Below the pieces are notes generated by a model that did not search any database, was not told the origin of the DNA, and saw nothing but the letters and a program-made list of their open reading frames with translations. Source: Vibrio sinensis (GTDB lineage Bacteria; Pseudomonadota; Gammaproteobacteria; Enterobacterales; Vibrionaceae). From it: DNA of 64,000 nt. The stretch is taken from positions 297,665-361,664 of the forward strand of contig NZ_QVMU01000002.1 of the NCBI RefSeq assembly GCF_003605645.1, in the 5' to 3' direction. The position numbers were made by a program, and so were the translations under genes. Within the stretch, counting starts at the first letter, position 1. Every line of letters starts with the position of its first letter. This document shows positions 55,239 to 64,000 of the stretch, in pieces.

Positions 55239-57745
55239 GAATTCAATTGTCGTTTAGTTTTACTGGTTGCAACGTGGTTCGCAGGGTCATCTGGCCACAC
55301 ATGTTTTGGGTATCGCCCTTTCATCTCTTTTTTTACTTCGCTATACGAGCCTTGCCAGAAACTCGCTAAGTCTCGCGTCACTTGCAGCGGTCTCTGCGCC
55401 GGTGACAGTAACTCTAGTACCAATGTTTTTCTTCCAAGCGCGATTTGTGGTGAGGACTTTTCACCAAAAACCTCTTGCATACGTACTGACAACACGGGTT
55501 CTTCGCCATCTTGATAACGAATTCTCTTAACGTTCCCAGTAGGTAAAACATAATGAATAGGTAACCATTGATTAATCTCTTGGTTTAAAGGCCAACCAAG
55601 GCGAGCAAACAATGCGGCTTCTAGATCTATTTTAGCTAATGATTTCAGAGAATTAACACCTAGCAAATAAGGTGTAAGCCACTCTTCTAACTCATCAAGT
55701 AATGCAGCATCATCCATTGCTGGCCAATCTTGTTCAGGTAGCCATGCTACAGCACAACGAATGCGAGCAAGGGTATCTTGACTATTTGGGCTCCAATTTA
55801 ATGCTGAAAGTCCTTTTCGACGCACAAAATTAAGTAAAGCTTCGGTCATTTTTTCTGCCGGTGGCGCCGCTAGCATCCGCTTGCGAACAATTAATTTCCC
55901 CAGCATGGTTCTTTCTTCTGCGACTAGCTTACCTTTTTCTTCGTCCCAATCCACTAACTCGGTCACATCAAAACGCAGCGGCAACGCTTGTTCTAACTGC
56001 TGAAGATCCAATTCTGCTGCGGTAAAAATGACGGAGGCATCTTGATGGGTCCGCATAAGGTCAATAGCCACAAGATAATCACTATCCGCCAAACGCTCAC
56101 TATCCATCAGTTCAGCACCGTGTCCGTTTGACAATAGAAAGCGACCAGCTTGTTGATTTCGACGCTGGGCAATACGATCCGGGTAAGCTATGGCAAGTAA
56201 TAAACTGATATAACGCTCGTCGACTTGATTTAAGGAGAAAGCACAGCCCAGTTTTGTCGCCAATTGCTTGGCTCGCTGCCAAACCACTTTTTGCTTCGTA
56301 TGTCGGCCTTGAATAAAACGATGCACACTATGTTGAAAATCTACAACATTGCGTTCAAGTTCTTCCAATAACGCCGCTAAAGCCAATGCGCTGGGTAACC
56401 ATATCGGGTTGTTTTTTGCGGATACCAACATCGCTGCAATACGTGGTTCTAAACCAAGTTGATGCGCCAAGCCCCCCTCTAGCGTCAGTTGATGAGCTTC
56501 ATCTATTAATTCCAATTGCACTAATAATGAACGAGCTTGATTCAAAGCACTTTGTGGCGGAACATCCAACCATTTGAGATCATCAACATTGACCGCTCCC
56601 CATTGCGCTAACTCAAGAGCAAGGCCAGACAGGTCAGTATGAAGAATTTCCGCTTGTGGCACTGCGGGCTGCTGTTTAAGTTGACTCTCACTGTACAAGC
56701 GAACACAAATGCCCGCTTCAATACGACCTGCACGGCCTGCTCGCTGCTCAGCCGAGGATTGCGCAATACGAAGTTGTTCTAACTTTGTTACACCACTTTT
56801 CAGATCAAACTTTGCAACGCGCTCAAGACCAGAATCAACAACAATTCGAATTCCCTCTATTGTTAATGACGTTTCCGCGATATTGGTAGCAAGAACCACT
56901 TTTCTCCGCTCAGTACCATCGGAACGAATTCCTGCAGGTTGAATCGCGGCTTGTTGTTGAGCAAAGCTCAATTGGCCATAGAGGGGACACACATCAAACC
57001 CAAGAGATTCTGTTTCAAGGCGCTCTTGAACTTGTTTAATCGCTGCAACACCGGGTAAAAATGCCAATAAAGAACCGGACTCTTGTTCCATTAATGATTG
57101 TATTTGCCGAGCCATAGCGTCAGTTAAACGTTGATTAGCTTTTAGTGGTGCATAACGGTACTCAACAGGAAAACAGCGTCCAAGCGACTCGATATACTGC
57201 GCCTCAGGTAATAGCCCAATCAAAGCTGAGCGATCCAATGTTGCTGACATGACGACAATCTTCAAGTCATCGCGAAATGCGTCTTGGATTTCCAAACAAA
57301 ACGCTAATGCGGTATCAGCGTGAATACTGCGTTCGTGAAATTCATCAAAAATCACCAAGTCGATACCCGATAATTCAGGATCAGACTGAATAAGTCGAGT
57401 CATGATGCCTTCTGTCACAATTTCAAGCTGGGTTTTATCACTGACTTTGGTTTCACCTCGTACACGATAACCCACTCGTTGACCGACCTCCTCACCCAGT
57501 TGCTGAGCAAGATAGCGAGCAATATTACGCGCAGCAAGACGCCTAGGTTCAAGCATAATGATTTTGCCACGATAAGACTTCGACAATAACAATTGAAGAG
57601 GAAAATGCGTTGACTTACCTGCTCCCGGTGGCGCTTTTAGGATGACTTGAGATGCGTCTTCAAGCGCAGAAAATAACTCAGGTAGGACATCTTCGATAGG
57701 CAATTGTGACAATGGAAAACCCTTATGGTGTAATGTTGATCGCAT
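55235..57745 (-). CDS. hrpB: ATP-dependent helicase HrpB
   Basis: This DExH-box RNA helicase-like protein has about 836 residues from ATG 57745. Walker A is APPGAGKST, motif II DEFHERS, motif III SATLD, motif V ATNIAETSLTIEGIR and motif VI QRAGRAGR, followed by the HrpB C-terminal domains. The frame opens at ATG 57787, but there GAGG touches the start codon and the first 14 residues lack family similarity, so 57745 is preferred with reserve. It diverges from sfsA across a very short gap. Its cellular role is poorly known. Confidence 0.92.
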   Translation of the reverse strand: MRSTLHHKGFPLSQLPIEDVLPELFSALEDASQVILKAPPGAGKSTHFPLQLLLSKSYRGKIIMLEPRRLAARNIARYLAQQLGEEVGQRVGYRVRGETKVSDKTQLEIVTEGIMTRLIQSDPELSGIDLVIFDEFHERSIHADTALAFCLEIQDAFRDDLKIVVMSATLDRSALIGLLPEAQYIESLGRCFPVEYRYAPLKANQRLTDAMARQIQSLMEQESGSLLAFLPGVAAIKQVQERLETESLGFDVCPLYGQLSFAQQQAAIQPAGIRSDGTERRKVVLATNIAETSLTIEGIRIVVDSGLERVAKFDLKSGVTKLEQLRIAQSSAEQRAGRAGRIEAGICVRLYSESQLKQQPAVPQAEILHTDLSGLALELAQWGAVNVDDLKWLDVPPQSALNQARSLLVQLELIDEAHQLTLEGGLAHQLGLEPRIAAMLVSAKNNPIWLPSALALAALLEELERNVVDFQHSVHRFIQGRHTKQKVVWQRAKQLATKLGCAFSLNQVDERYISLLLAIAYPDRIAQRRNQQAGRFLLSNGHGAELMDSERLADSDYLVAIDLMRTHQDASVIFTAAELDLQQLEQALPLRFDVTELVDWDEEKGKLVAEERTMLGKLIVRKRMLAAPPAEKMTEALLNFVRRKGLSALNWSPNSQDTLARIRCAVAWLPEQDWPAMDDAALLDELEEWLTPYLLGVNSLKSLAKIDLEAALFARLGWPLNQEINQWLPIHYVLPTGNVKRIRYQDGEEPVLSVRMQEVFGEKSSPQIALGRKTLVLELLSPAQRPLQVTRDLASFWQGSYSEVKKEMKGRYPKHVWPDDPANHVATSKTKRQLNS

Positions 57746-57822
57746 TGTACTCGTTGGTTTATTTCTATCGCAACCATCGAGCGTCATCCTCTATAGATAT
57801 CTCACAGGTATAGGGCCGCCAT

Positions 57823-58548
57823 ATGAAGTTTTCATCACCACTCCAACCCGCCACACTCATTAAGCGCTATAAACGTTTTCTCGCTGATATCACATTGGAA
57901 GATGGCACAACTCGAACAATTCACTGTGCTAACACCGGCGCGATGACTGGCTGTGCAGATTCAGGAAACCGAGTATGGTATTCAACGTCAGATAACCCAA
58001 AACGTAAATACCCAAACAGCTGGGAACTAGCAGAAACGGCGCAAGGCGACCGAATTTGTGTTAACACCGCTCGAGCTAACCTTTTGGCGGTAGAAGCAAT
58101 CAACGCTGGTGTTATTGATGAACTGCAAGGTTATGATCAACTTCAAACAGAGGTGAAATATGGCAGTGAAAATAGTCGGATTGATATCTTACTCAAATCA
58201 AATGATAAGCCGACGTGTTATATAGAAGTCAAAAGTGTCACGCTGCTAGATTCTGATCATCAAGGACAAGGTTTTTTCCCTGATGCGGTAACAACTCGAG
58301 GACAAAAACACCTAAGAGAGTTAACGGAGATGGCACAAAATGGAAATCGGGCCATACTTTTATTCACTGTTTTACATTCAGGCATTGAAAAAGTGTCTCC
58401 AGCACACCATATAGACGCCAATTATTCACAATTACTAAAACACGCAATCAAACAGGGAGTGGAAGTTTTGTGCTACAGAGCCGAACTTTCCAATATTGAG
58501 ATGAAACTAACAAAGGCTGTAGGCTTTTCTTTTTCACAAGAAAAATGA
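57823..58548 (+). CDS. sfsA: Sugar fermentation stimulation protein SfsA
   Basis: This 241-residue SfsA family protein has an N-terminal OB-like region ([14 protein letters not shown]) and a C-terminal nuclease-like core with the PD-(D/E)xK pattern SRIDILL ... [10 protein letters not shown] (Glu-x-Lys near 140). It is named for an effect on maltose metabolism in E. coli. Biochemical activity is uncertain. It lies upstream of dksA, the conserved sfsA-dksA order. Confidence 0.94.
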   Translation: MKFSSPLQPATLIKRYKRFLADITLEDGTTRTIHCANTGAMTGCADSGNRVWYSTSDNPKRKYPNSWELAETAQGDRICVNTARANLLAVEAINAGVIDELQGYDQLQTEVKYGSENSRIDILLKSNDKPTCYIEVKSVTLLDSDHQGQGFFPDAVTTRGQKHLRELTEMAQNGNRAILLFTVLHSGIEKVSPAHHIDANYSQLLKHAIKQGVEVLCYRAELSNIEMKLTKAVGFSFSQEK

Positions 58549-58587
58549 TGCGGTCTTCACATTGACAATAAGTTTACTCTTCAGTAT

Positions 58588-58616
58588 TTGCCTCCATGAT
58601 TGGTTTTTGCTATAGA
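58588..58616 (+). promoter_or_regulatory. Sigma70 promoter of dksA
   Basis: TTGCCT (58588-58593), a 17-base spacer and TATAGA (58611-58616) are followed by a GC-rich discriminator (taCCCGCC), the kind sensitive to ppGpp and DksA. A small hairpin actgc-ttc-gcagt follows in the leader. Confidence 0.55.
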
Positions 58617-58673
58617 TACCCGCCTAAAAATTGACTGCTTCGCAGTTGACTAGGTGTTAGTAGGAGATGCTGC

Positions 58674-59120
58674 ATGCCAGAATTAAAGAAAAAAGCGATT
58701 GGCATCCTAGCCATTGCCGGTGTTGAGCCGTATCAAGAGAAAGCAGGTGAAGAGTACATGTCACCTGAGCAAATGACTCATTTCAGTAAAATTTTGTCAG
58801 CTTGGCGCAACCAACTTCGTGTTGAAGTTGATCGCACAGTTCACCATATGCAGGACGAGGCGGCGAACTTTCCTGACCCAGTTGACCGTGCTTCTCAAGA
58901 AGAAGAGTTCAGTCTTGAACTGCGTAACCGTGACCGTGAGCGCCGTCTAATCAAGAAAATTGAAAAGACACTGACTAAAATTGAAGAAGACGATTTCGGC
59001 TTCTGTGAGTCATGTGGTGTTGAGATTGGTATTCGTCGTTTAGAAGCCCGTCCAACAGCTGATCTTTGTATCGATTGCAAAACTCTTGCAGAGATTAAAG
59101 AAAAGCAAATGCAAGGTTAA
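58674..59120 (+). CDS. dksA: RNA polymerase-binding transcription factor DksA
   Basis: DksA enters the RNA polymerase secondary channel and works with ppGpp in the stringent response. The 148-residue protein has the long coiled coil with the tip motif DPVDRA (the DxxDxA pattern, about 68-73) and a four-Cys zinc finger CESCGVEIG ... CIDC (about 110-134). GGAG lies nine bases before the ATG. GreA, its structural competitor for the same channel, is also in this window. Confidence 0.97.
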   Translation: MPELKKKAIGILAIAGVEPYQEKAGEEYMSPEQMTHFSKILSAWRNQLRVEVDRTVHHMQDEAANFPDPVDRASQEEEFSLELRNRDRERRLIKKIEKTLTKIEEDDFGFCESCGVEIGIRRLEARPTADLCIDCKTLAEIKEKQMQG

Positions 59121-59144
59121 TCGCCTAGATTGACAAGCAATTAA

Positions 59145-59168
59145 GAGGGAGCGCAAGCTCCCTTTTTG
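59145..59168 (+). terminator. Terminator of dksA
   Basis: The stem agggagc (59146-59152) / gctccct (59157-59163) with a GCAA tetraloop is followed by TTTTT. It separates dksA from gluQRS. Read-through past such a terminator controls gluQ in related bacteria. Confidence 0.88.
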
Positions 59169-59229
59169 GTTTTATTTTTCCGCGCTCTATTCATAGCGTG
59201 AAGATATGTTAACTAGGTTGAATAATATC

Positions 59230-60120
59230 ATGAGTTACATTGGTCGCTTTGCCCCATCCCCATCTGGCCCCCTCCATTTTGGTTCTCTTATTGCTGCATT
59301 AGGAAGCTATTTCCAAGCAAAATCTCAGCAAGGTAAATGGTTGGTTCGAATTGAGGATCTAGACCCACCAAGGGAGATGTCTGGCGCATCAGATTTGATT
59401 TTACGTACACTGGAAGCCTATCAACTCCACTGGGATGGCGAGGTGGTTTACCAAAGTCAACGTCACGCGTTATACCAAAATCAAATCGATCAATGGCTCA
59501 CTACAGGGCAAGCGTACTACTGTCAGTGCACCCGCAAACAGATTAAAGAAACCGGTGGGTTTTATTCCGGTCTGTGTCGAGATAAAAAACTGGCGCCAGA
59601 TGGGCAACAAGCTATTCGTCTGAGAATGACACATCCTATTTATCAGTTCCATGACGAAAAACATGGGGAGTTACTCATTCCCAAACCACTGGCTAATGAA
59701 GACTTCATTATTAAACGACGCGATGGGTTGTTTGCCTATAATCTTGCGGTCGTATTGGATGATATTGACCAAAATATCACCGAAGTCGTTCGAGGTGCCG
59801 ATTTAATTGAGCCAACTGGCCGACAAATTAGCTTGTACCAAATGTTGAATAAATCACCAGTTAGTTATCTGCATTTACCATTGGCATTAGATGAAAATGG
59901 TCATAAACTCTCAAAGCAAAACCATGCAGAAGCGATTGATAATTCAGCCCCAATACCCGCATTGCTTGATGCAATGCAATTTTTAGGCTTCAAATTGGAA
60001 GCTGATATGGACAATGCAAGTGTTGAAGAAATCATCACTTGGGGCATTCATAATTGGTGCCTTTCGCAGTTACCTGATACAACAGAGATCACGCCGAGAT
60101 TCTCAAACCGCGCTCGGTAA
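59230..60120 (+). CDS. gluQ: Glutamyl-Q tRNA(Asp) synthetase GluQRS
   Basis: GluQRS attaches glutamate to the queuosine base of tRNA-Asp. The 296-residue protein from ATG 59230 is a truncated glutamyl-tRNA synthetase without an anticodon-binding domain. It has the HIGH-type HFGS in GRFAPSPSGPLHFGS (about 5-19), a four-ligand zinc site YYCQCTRKQ ... YSGLCRD, and the KLSK version of KMSKS. ATG 59206 is in frame, eight codons earlier. Both starts have weak sites, and the shorter form fits the family. Confidence 0.93.
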   Translation: MSYIGRFAPSPSGPLHFGSLIAALGSYFQAKSQQGKWLVRIEDLDPPREMSGASDLILRTLEAYQLHWDGEVVYQSQRHALYQNQIDQWLTTGQAYYCQCTRKQIKETGGFYSGLCRDKKLAPDGQQAIRLRMTHPIYQFHDEKHGELLIPKPLANEDFIIKRRDGLFAYNLAVVLDDIDQNITEVVRGADLIEPTGRQISLYQMLNKSPVSYLHLPLALDENGHKLSKQNHAEAIDNSAPIPALLDAMQFLGFKLEADMDNASVEEIITWGIHNWCLSQLPDTTEITPRFSNRAR

Positions 60121-60201
60121 GCTATCATTAGCCGCAAATTCGCCCGAACGGGCCGTCAAAATTTAAACGAGAGCAAGGTTGCCACTCACAACGATTGCCA
60201 G

Positions 60202-61563
60202 ATGCACATGAATAAAAACGACTATACACCAAGCGAGACAATGGCCGGTTCAGAGCTCGCTCTAAATATTCTCACTCGCCAAGAGCACAGTATTTCGCGC
60301 AAACGTATCAGTGATAACGCACTGAAGGTGCTATACCGACTTCATGGTGCCGGCTTCGATGCCTACCTAGTTGGTGGCGGCGTGCGTGATTTACTTTTAG
60401 GCCAAACGCCAAAAGATTTTGATATCGCTACGAATGCGACACCAGAAGAGATCCGTGGACTATTTCGAAACTGCCGCCTAATTGGTCGACGTTTCCGCCT
60501 AGCACATATCATGTTTGGCCGTGACATTATCGAAGTGGCTACGTTTCGAGGTCACCATCAAGAACCAAACAACCAAGTGGCTCAGCAGTCAAAAGAAGGC
60601 ATGTTGTTGCGTGATAACGTCTATGGCACTGTTGATGAAGATGCTGAACGTCGTGACTTCACCATCAATGCGATGTACTACAACATCGGAACCTATGCGA
60701 TTCATGACTACGCTGGCGGAATGGAAGATCTAGAAGACCAACTGATTCGTTTATTAGGCCACCCAGAGACTCGCTACCGCGAAGATCCAGTGCGAATGCT
60801 ACGTGCAGTTCGTTTTGCTGTAAAACTGGACTTCGATATAGAAGAAGATACCGCTGAACCTATCGAGCATCTTGCACACCTATTGCAAGATATTCCTGCG
60901 GCACGCCTCTATGAAGAATCATTAAAGATGCTACAAACGGGCTTCGGCCTAGAAACGTATCATCTTATGCGTGAGTACAACTTGTTCCAGCAGCTTTTCC
61001 CTGCGATTGCAGAGCAATTCACAGAGGATTACTCATCAAAGACGGAACAAATGCTCGACTTAGTTTTGGATTCCACCGATCAACGCATTGAAGAGGGTAA
61101 ACGTATTAACCCTGCTTTCATGTTCGCTGCGATTCTTTGGTATCCACTGCTTGCTCAAGCTGAGAAGCTCATGGCGTCACACAAAATGGCTGATTACGAT
61201 GCCGTAATGGAAGCGAGTAACATCATTTTGGATCAGCAAGTAAAAACTATTGCTATTCCTCGTCGTCATACCGCAACCATTCGAGAAATTTGGCAGTTAC
61301 AACTACGTCTACCTCGTCGTAATGGTAAACGTGCTTTCCGTCTAATGGAGCTGAATAAGTTCCGTGCTGGTTACGATTTCCTCGACATGCGTGCAGAAAT
61401 CGAAGGGGGAGAAACTGAACTCCTCGCTAAATGGTGGAGTACATTCCAAAACGCAGGACGTAACATGCGTCAAGCGATGGCGAATGATCTTGATAGTGCA
61501 TCACCAAAGCCAAATCGACGCAAAAAGAATTATCGTAAGAAAAAGAGCTCAAGCGAATCATGA
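60202..61563 (+). CDS. pcnB: Poly(A) polymerase I PcnB
   Basis: PcnB adds poly(A) tails that promote RNA decay. The 453-residue protein has the nucleotidyltransferase core LVGGGVRDLLLG (about 53-64) and the catalytic pair KDFDIAT, an RRDFTINAMYY motif, RNA-binding helices, and a basic C-terminal tail (NRRKKNYRKKK). E. coli pcnB starts at an unusual AUU codon. Here ATG 60202 has no clear ribosome binding site and the frame is open upstream, so the true start is uncertain. Its stop overlaps folK by four bases. Confidence 0.93.
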   Translation: MHMNKNDYTPSETMAGSELALNILTRQEHSISRKRISDNALKVLYRLHGAGFDAYLVGGGVRDLLLGQTPKDFDIATNATPEEIRGLFRNCRLIGRRFRLAHIMFGRDIIEVATFRGHHQEPNNQVAQQSKEGMLLRDNVYGTVDEDAERRDFTINAMYYNIGTYAIHDYAGGMEDLEDQLIRLLGHPETRYREDPVRMLRAVRFAVKLDFDIEEDTAEPIEHLAHLLQDIPAARLYEESLKMLQTGFGLETYHLMREYNLFQQLFPAIAEQFTEDYSSKTEQMLDLVLDSTDQRIEEGKRINPAFMFAAILWYPLLAQAEKLMASHKMADYDAVMEASNIILDQQVKTIAIPRRHTATIREIWQLQLRLPRRNGKRAFRLMELNKFRAGYDFLDMRAEIEGGETELLAKWWSTFQNAGRNMRQAMANDLDSASPKPNRRKKNYRKKKSSSES

Positions 61564-62045
61564 TTACAGCCTACATTGCAGTAGGCAGTAATCTGGGCGA
61601 CCCTGTTGCTCAAGCCAAGACTGCTATTGATGCATTAAAACAGTTACCTAGATCAGAGTTTTTGCAGGCCTCTATGCTATACAGTAGCACTCCGATGGGG
61701 CCGCAAAATCAACCTGACTACATCAATGCTGTTGTGGCTATCCAAACTGAATTAACACCTCTTGAACTGCTCGATTGCACCCAAGCTATCGAGCAAGAGC
61801 AAGGGCGTGTCCGTAAAGATGAACGCTGGGGGCCAAGAACCCTAGATTTAGATATCATCTTATATGGCAATGAGGTGATGGATTCACCACGGTTAACCAT
61901 TCCTCATTATGGAATGAAACAACGAGAATTCGTCCTTTACCCACTTGCTGAAATCGCACCAAATTTAACGCTCCCTGATGGGACTGAGTTAAGCGTATTA
62001 CTGACACAAGTAGATCGTAATGGACTCAGTACTTGGCAGTCATAG
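61560..62045 (+). CDS. folK: 6-hydroxymethyl-7,8-dihydropterin pyrophosphokinase FolK
   Basis: FolK makes the pyrophosphorylated pterin that FolP (at 1687) uses. The 161-residue protein has the N-terminal YIAVGSNLGDP and the signature WGPRTLDLDIILYG (about 90-103) with the two metal-binding Asp. Its ATG overlaps the pcnB stop (ATGA), so translation is coupled. Confidence 0.96.
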   Translation: MITAYIAVGSNLGDPVAQAKTAIDALKQLPRSEFLQASMLYSSTPMGPQNQPDYINAVVAIQTELTPLELLDCTQAIEQEQGRVRKDERWGPRTLDLDIILYGNEVMDSPRLTIPHYGMKQREFVLYPLAEIAPNLTLPDGTELSVLLTQVDRNGLSTWQS

Positions 62046-62069
62046 CCAACTCCGAGTAAGGATTAAATA

Positions 62070-62864
62070 ATGAAAAAGATTACTATCAACGATCTGCTTA
62101 AATGGAAGCAAGAAGGTCGTAAATTTGCAACGTCTACCGCATACGATGCGAGTTTTGCTCAACTTTTTGAAAGCCAAGAAATGCCGGTACTGCTTGTCGG
62201 TGATTCACTAGGCATGGTATTGCAGGGTAAAACTGACACTTTACCTGTTACTACTGATGAAATTGCTTACCACACGCGCTGTGTGCGCGCAGGAAGCCCA
62301 AATAGTCTAGTTATGGCTGATATGCCATTTATGAGCTACGCAACGCCTGAGCAAGCTTGTGAGAACGCAGGCAAGTTAATGCGCGCTGGCGCAAACATGG
62401 TAAAAATTGAAGGTGGCGATTGGCTGGTTGAAACCGTCAAAATGCTAACTGAACGCGCTGTTCCGGTTTGTGCGCATCTAGGATTAACACCACAATCTGT
62501 CAATATTTTTGGTGGATTCCGAGTGCAAGGTCGCGATCAAGAAAAAGCAGATCGTATGGTTCGTGATGCATTAGCATTGCAAGAAGCTGGTGCACAAATT
62601 GTCCTATTGGAATGTATTCCATCTGAGCTTGCTGCACGTATTACCGAAGTGCTGGATGTTCCAGTCATTGGTATTGGCGCAGGTAACGTGACCGACGGTC
62701 AAATCCTTGTGATGCATGACATGTTTGGTATTTCGGCTAACTATATGCCGAAATTCTCAAAAGATTTCTTAGCTGAAACTGGTGACATGCGTAAAGCGAT
62801 TGCTAAATATATCGAAGACGTCCAAAGCGGTGCCTTCCCTGATGCTGCCCATACCATTGCTTAA
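62070..62864 (+). CDS. panB: 3-methyl-2-oxobutanoate hydroxymethyltransferase PanB
   Basis: PanB makes ketopantoate from 2-oxoisovalerate with methylene-tetrahydrofolate, the first step of pantothenate synthesis. The 264-residue protein has the motifs [13 protein letters not shown] (about 42-54, metal-binding Asp), [16 protein letters not shown] and the catalytic Glu in [10 protein letters not shown]. It lies 24 bp after folK and 11 bp before panC. Confidence 0.97.
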   Translation: MKKITINDLLKWKQEGRKFATSTAYDASFAQLFESQEMPVLLVGDSLGMVLQGKTDTLPVTTDEIAYHTRCVRAGSPNSLVMADMPFMSYATPEQACENAGKLMRAGANMVKIEGGDWLVETVKMLTERAVPVCAHLGLTPQSVNIFGGFRVQGRDQEKADRMVRDALALQEAGAQIVLLECIPSELAARITEVLDVPVIGIGAGNVTDGQILVMHDMFGISANYMPKFSKDFLAETGDMRKAIAKYIEDVQSGAFPDAAHTIA

Positions 62865-62875
62865 AGGACCACTGA

Positions 62876-63778
62876 ATGCATACTTTTGCTGAAATTTCTG
62901 CGTTACGCGAACACCTTAAGCAGTTTAAGCGTGAAGGGCGTAAAATCGCCTTTGTACCGACCATGGGCAATTTACACGATGGTCATTTGACGTTAGTTCG
63001 CAAAGCTCGTGAACACGCTGATGTGGTTGTGGTAAGTATTTTTGTTAATCCTATGCAATTTGAGCGTACGGATGACTTAAATAACTATCCTCGCACTCTC
63101 GAGGAAGACTTAGCAAAGCTAGGCAGTGAAGGTGTTGAACTTGTCTTCACTCCAACACCTGAAATTATCTATCCTGATGGTTTAGATAAACAAACTTCTG
63201 TCGATGTGCCAGTCTTGTCCACCATGCTAGAAGGAGCTTCTCGCCCTGGGCACTTCCGTGGTGTATCAACGATTGTGACCAAGCTATTCAATATCGTTCA
63301 ACCTGATGTTGCTTGTTTTGGTGAGAAAGATTTCCAACAGTTAGCCATCATTCGCAAAATGACGGATGATCTTGCTATGGATATCGAGATTATTGGTGTA
63401 CCAACTGTTCGTGAAATGGACGGTTTAGCCATGAGTTCTCGTAATGGCCTATTGACCATTGATGAGCGTCAACGCGCCCCAGTACTTGCTCGTACTATGC
63501 GCTGGATCAGTAGCGCGATTCGTGGCGGTCGTGATGATTACGCTTCTGTTATCGAAGATGCAAGCGATCAACTCCGCGCAGCAGGCCTACAGCCTGATGA
63601 AATTTTCATTCGTGATGCTCGCACATTACAAGACATCAGCATTGAAACCACTCAAGCGGTTATCTTGATGTCAGCATTCTTAGGTAAAGCTCGCCTTATT
63701 GACAATCAAACGGTTGATTTAACCATTGAATCAAAAGACGAATCTGAGAATACAGAAAGTGAGTCATCTGAAAGCTAA
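62876..63778 (+). CDS. panC: Pantothenate synthetase PanC
   Basis: PanC ligates pantoate and beta-alanine with ATP. The 300-residue protein has [14 protein letters not shown] (about 28-41, the HxGH nucleotide motif), [16 protein letters not shown] and AMSSRNGLL. The last 17 or so residues ([15 protein letters not shown]) form an acidic Ser/Glu tail beyond the usual end of about 283 residues. It is the last gene before an IS insertion in its terminator. Confidence 0.97.
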   Translation: MHTFAEISALREHLKQFKREGRKIAFVPTMGNLHDGHLTLVRKAREHADVVVVSIFVNPMQFERTDDLNNYPRTLEEDLAKLGSEGVELVFTPTPEIIYPDGLDKQTSVDVPVLSTMLEGASRPGHFRGVSTIVTKLFNIVQPDVACFGEKDFQQLAIIRKMTDDLAMDIEIIGVPTVREMDGLAMSSRNGLLTIDERQRAPVLARTMRWISSAIRGGRDDYASVIEDASDQLRAAGLQPDEIFIRDARTLQDISIETTQAVILMSAFLGKARLIDNQTVDLTIESKDESENTESESSES

Positions 63779-63834
63779 CGTTCAATCATGAATCTAGGTT
63801 CAATAAAGAGCGATGTACAGTATAGATGAGCAAT

Positions 63835-63855
63835 AAAAAAGGTTGTCCAATGGAC
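63835..63855 (+). terminator. Broken terminator of panC (5' part)
   Basis: The sequence aaaaaaggttgtcc-aat-ggac begins a hairpin whose 3' arm should continue aacc and a T run. Instead the IS left end starts at 63856. Only ggac / gtcc (63852-63855 / 63845-63848) can now pair. Confidence 0.6.
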
Positions 63856-63902
63856 TAATGCTGATCGTTTTAAATAATTGAACGATCCTGAGCAGGGTTC
63901 AT

Positions 63903-63936
63903 AATCGGTCTCAACATAGTTGAGGCCGATTTTTTT
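63903..63936 (+). terminator. Terminator hairpin inside the IS, before the transposase ORF
   Basis: Thirteen-base arms (63903-63915 / 63919-63931, one G-T wobble) with loop ata are followed by seven T and, directly, by the ATG at 63937. It would stop transcription entering from panC and so limit transposase expression. Confidence 0.85.
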
Positions 63937-64000
63937 ATGTCTGAGTTTTCTAAAGAGTTACAGATTACCGCTGAGTTTTGCCAAGAACATCATCTCAATG
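63937..64000 (+). CDS. Putative IS4-family transposase (N-terminal fragment)
   Basis: Twenty-one codons are visible, beginning MSEFSKELQITAEFCQEHH and cut by the window edge. No ribosome binding site is free: the T run of the terminator abuts the start codon, which fits the low expression common for transposases. The call rests mainly on the IS4-like end upstream, because the fragment is too short to show catalytic residues. Confidence 0.5.
   Translation, partial: MSEFSKELQITAEFCQEHHLN

Larger units (their letters stand above)
63856..64000 (+). mobile_element. Left end of an IS4-family-like insertion sequence (partial)
   Basis: The terminal sequence TAATGCTGATCGTTTTAAAT, followed by the inner repeat GATCGTT / AACGATC (63863-63869 / 63881-63887), closely resembles the end of E. 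coli IS4 (TAATGCCGATCAGTTAAGG, from memory). A terminator hairpin and the start of a transposase-like ORF follow, then the window ends. The family call is from memory of the end sequence and not from a search. Confidence 0.6.

Overview
The window reads as chromosomal DNA of a Vibrio (Vibrionaceae, Gammaproteobacteria). The reasons are an OmpU-type porin between greA and dacB, a complete ChiS / chitin-binding-protein / chitobiose operon, and gene order (secG-glmM-folP-ftsH-rlmE-yhbY-greA-ompU-dacB-mgtE-tyrS-shyC, then erpA-hemL, chiS and the chitin operon, fbpABC, glnK-amtB, acnB, mrcB-hrpB, sfsA-dksA-gluQRS-pcnB-folK-panBC) that matches, from memory, the V. cholerae chromosome I order around VC0640 to VC0591. 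I do not name a species. No rRNA, tRNA or CRISPR was seen.

Layout. 1-6.3 kb: housekeeping genes, mostly on the minus strand (secG fragment, glmM, folP, ftsH, rlmE, greA), with yhbY divergent. 6.3-13.3 kb: ompU, dacB, a short CBS-less MgtE-type Mg2+ transporter, tyrS and the M23 endopeptidase shyC. 13.3-17.6 kb: an RND efflux pump (membrane fusion protein and inner-membrane transporter) with no local regulator or TolC gene. 17.9-22.4 kb: erpA, hemL, a 39-residue Cys-rich membrane protein, an AI-2E/PerM-family membrane protein and rsmC. 22.6-41.3 kb: the chitin oligosaccharide programme. ChiS senses, CBP binds, a DppBCDF-like ABC importer takes up (GlcNAc)n, and GH9, GspK, GH20, the GH94 chitobiose phosphorylase and a hexosamine phosphomutase convert the sugars to GlcN-6-P and GlcNAc-6-P. 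41.4-45.3 kb: the Fur-type fbpABC iron importer. 45.3-47.6 kb: glnK-amtB behind a sigma54 promoter, and yacL. 47.6-57.8 kb: acnB, a patatin/Omp85 two-domain protein, mrcB and hrpB. 57.8-63.8 kb: sfsA, dksA, gluQRS, pcnB-folK-panB-panC. At 63856 the left end of an IS4-like insertion sequence starts and runs off the window.

The strongest unexplained signals lie between genes. (1) The mgtE leader holds a 14-codon ORF with a strong ribosome binding site, encoding MNNIDHPPSIKGEK. It is followed by a terminator-like hairpin and a competing long-range pairing, an architecture resembling mgtL control of Mg2+ transporters. (2) The IS4-like element appears to have inserted inside the panC transcription terminator. 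(3) The yacL terminator stem is also a near-ideal NtrC site upstream of the glnK sigma54 promoter. (4) The chitin operon, greA, acnB and ompU each have leaders with structure or small ORFs.
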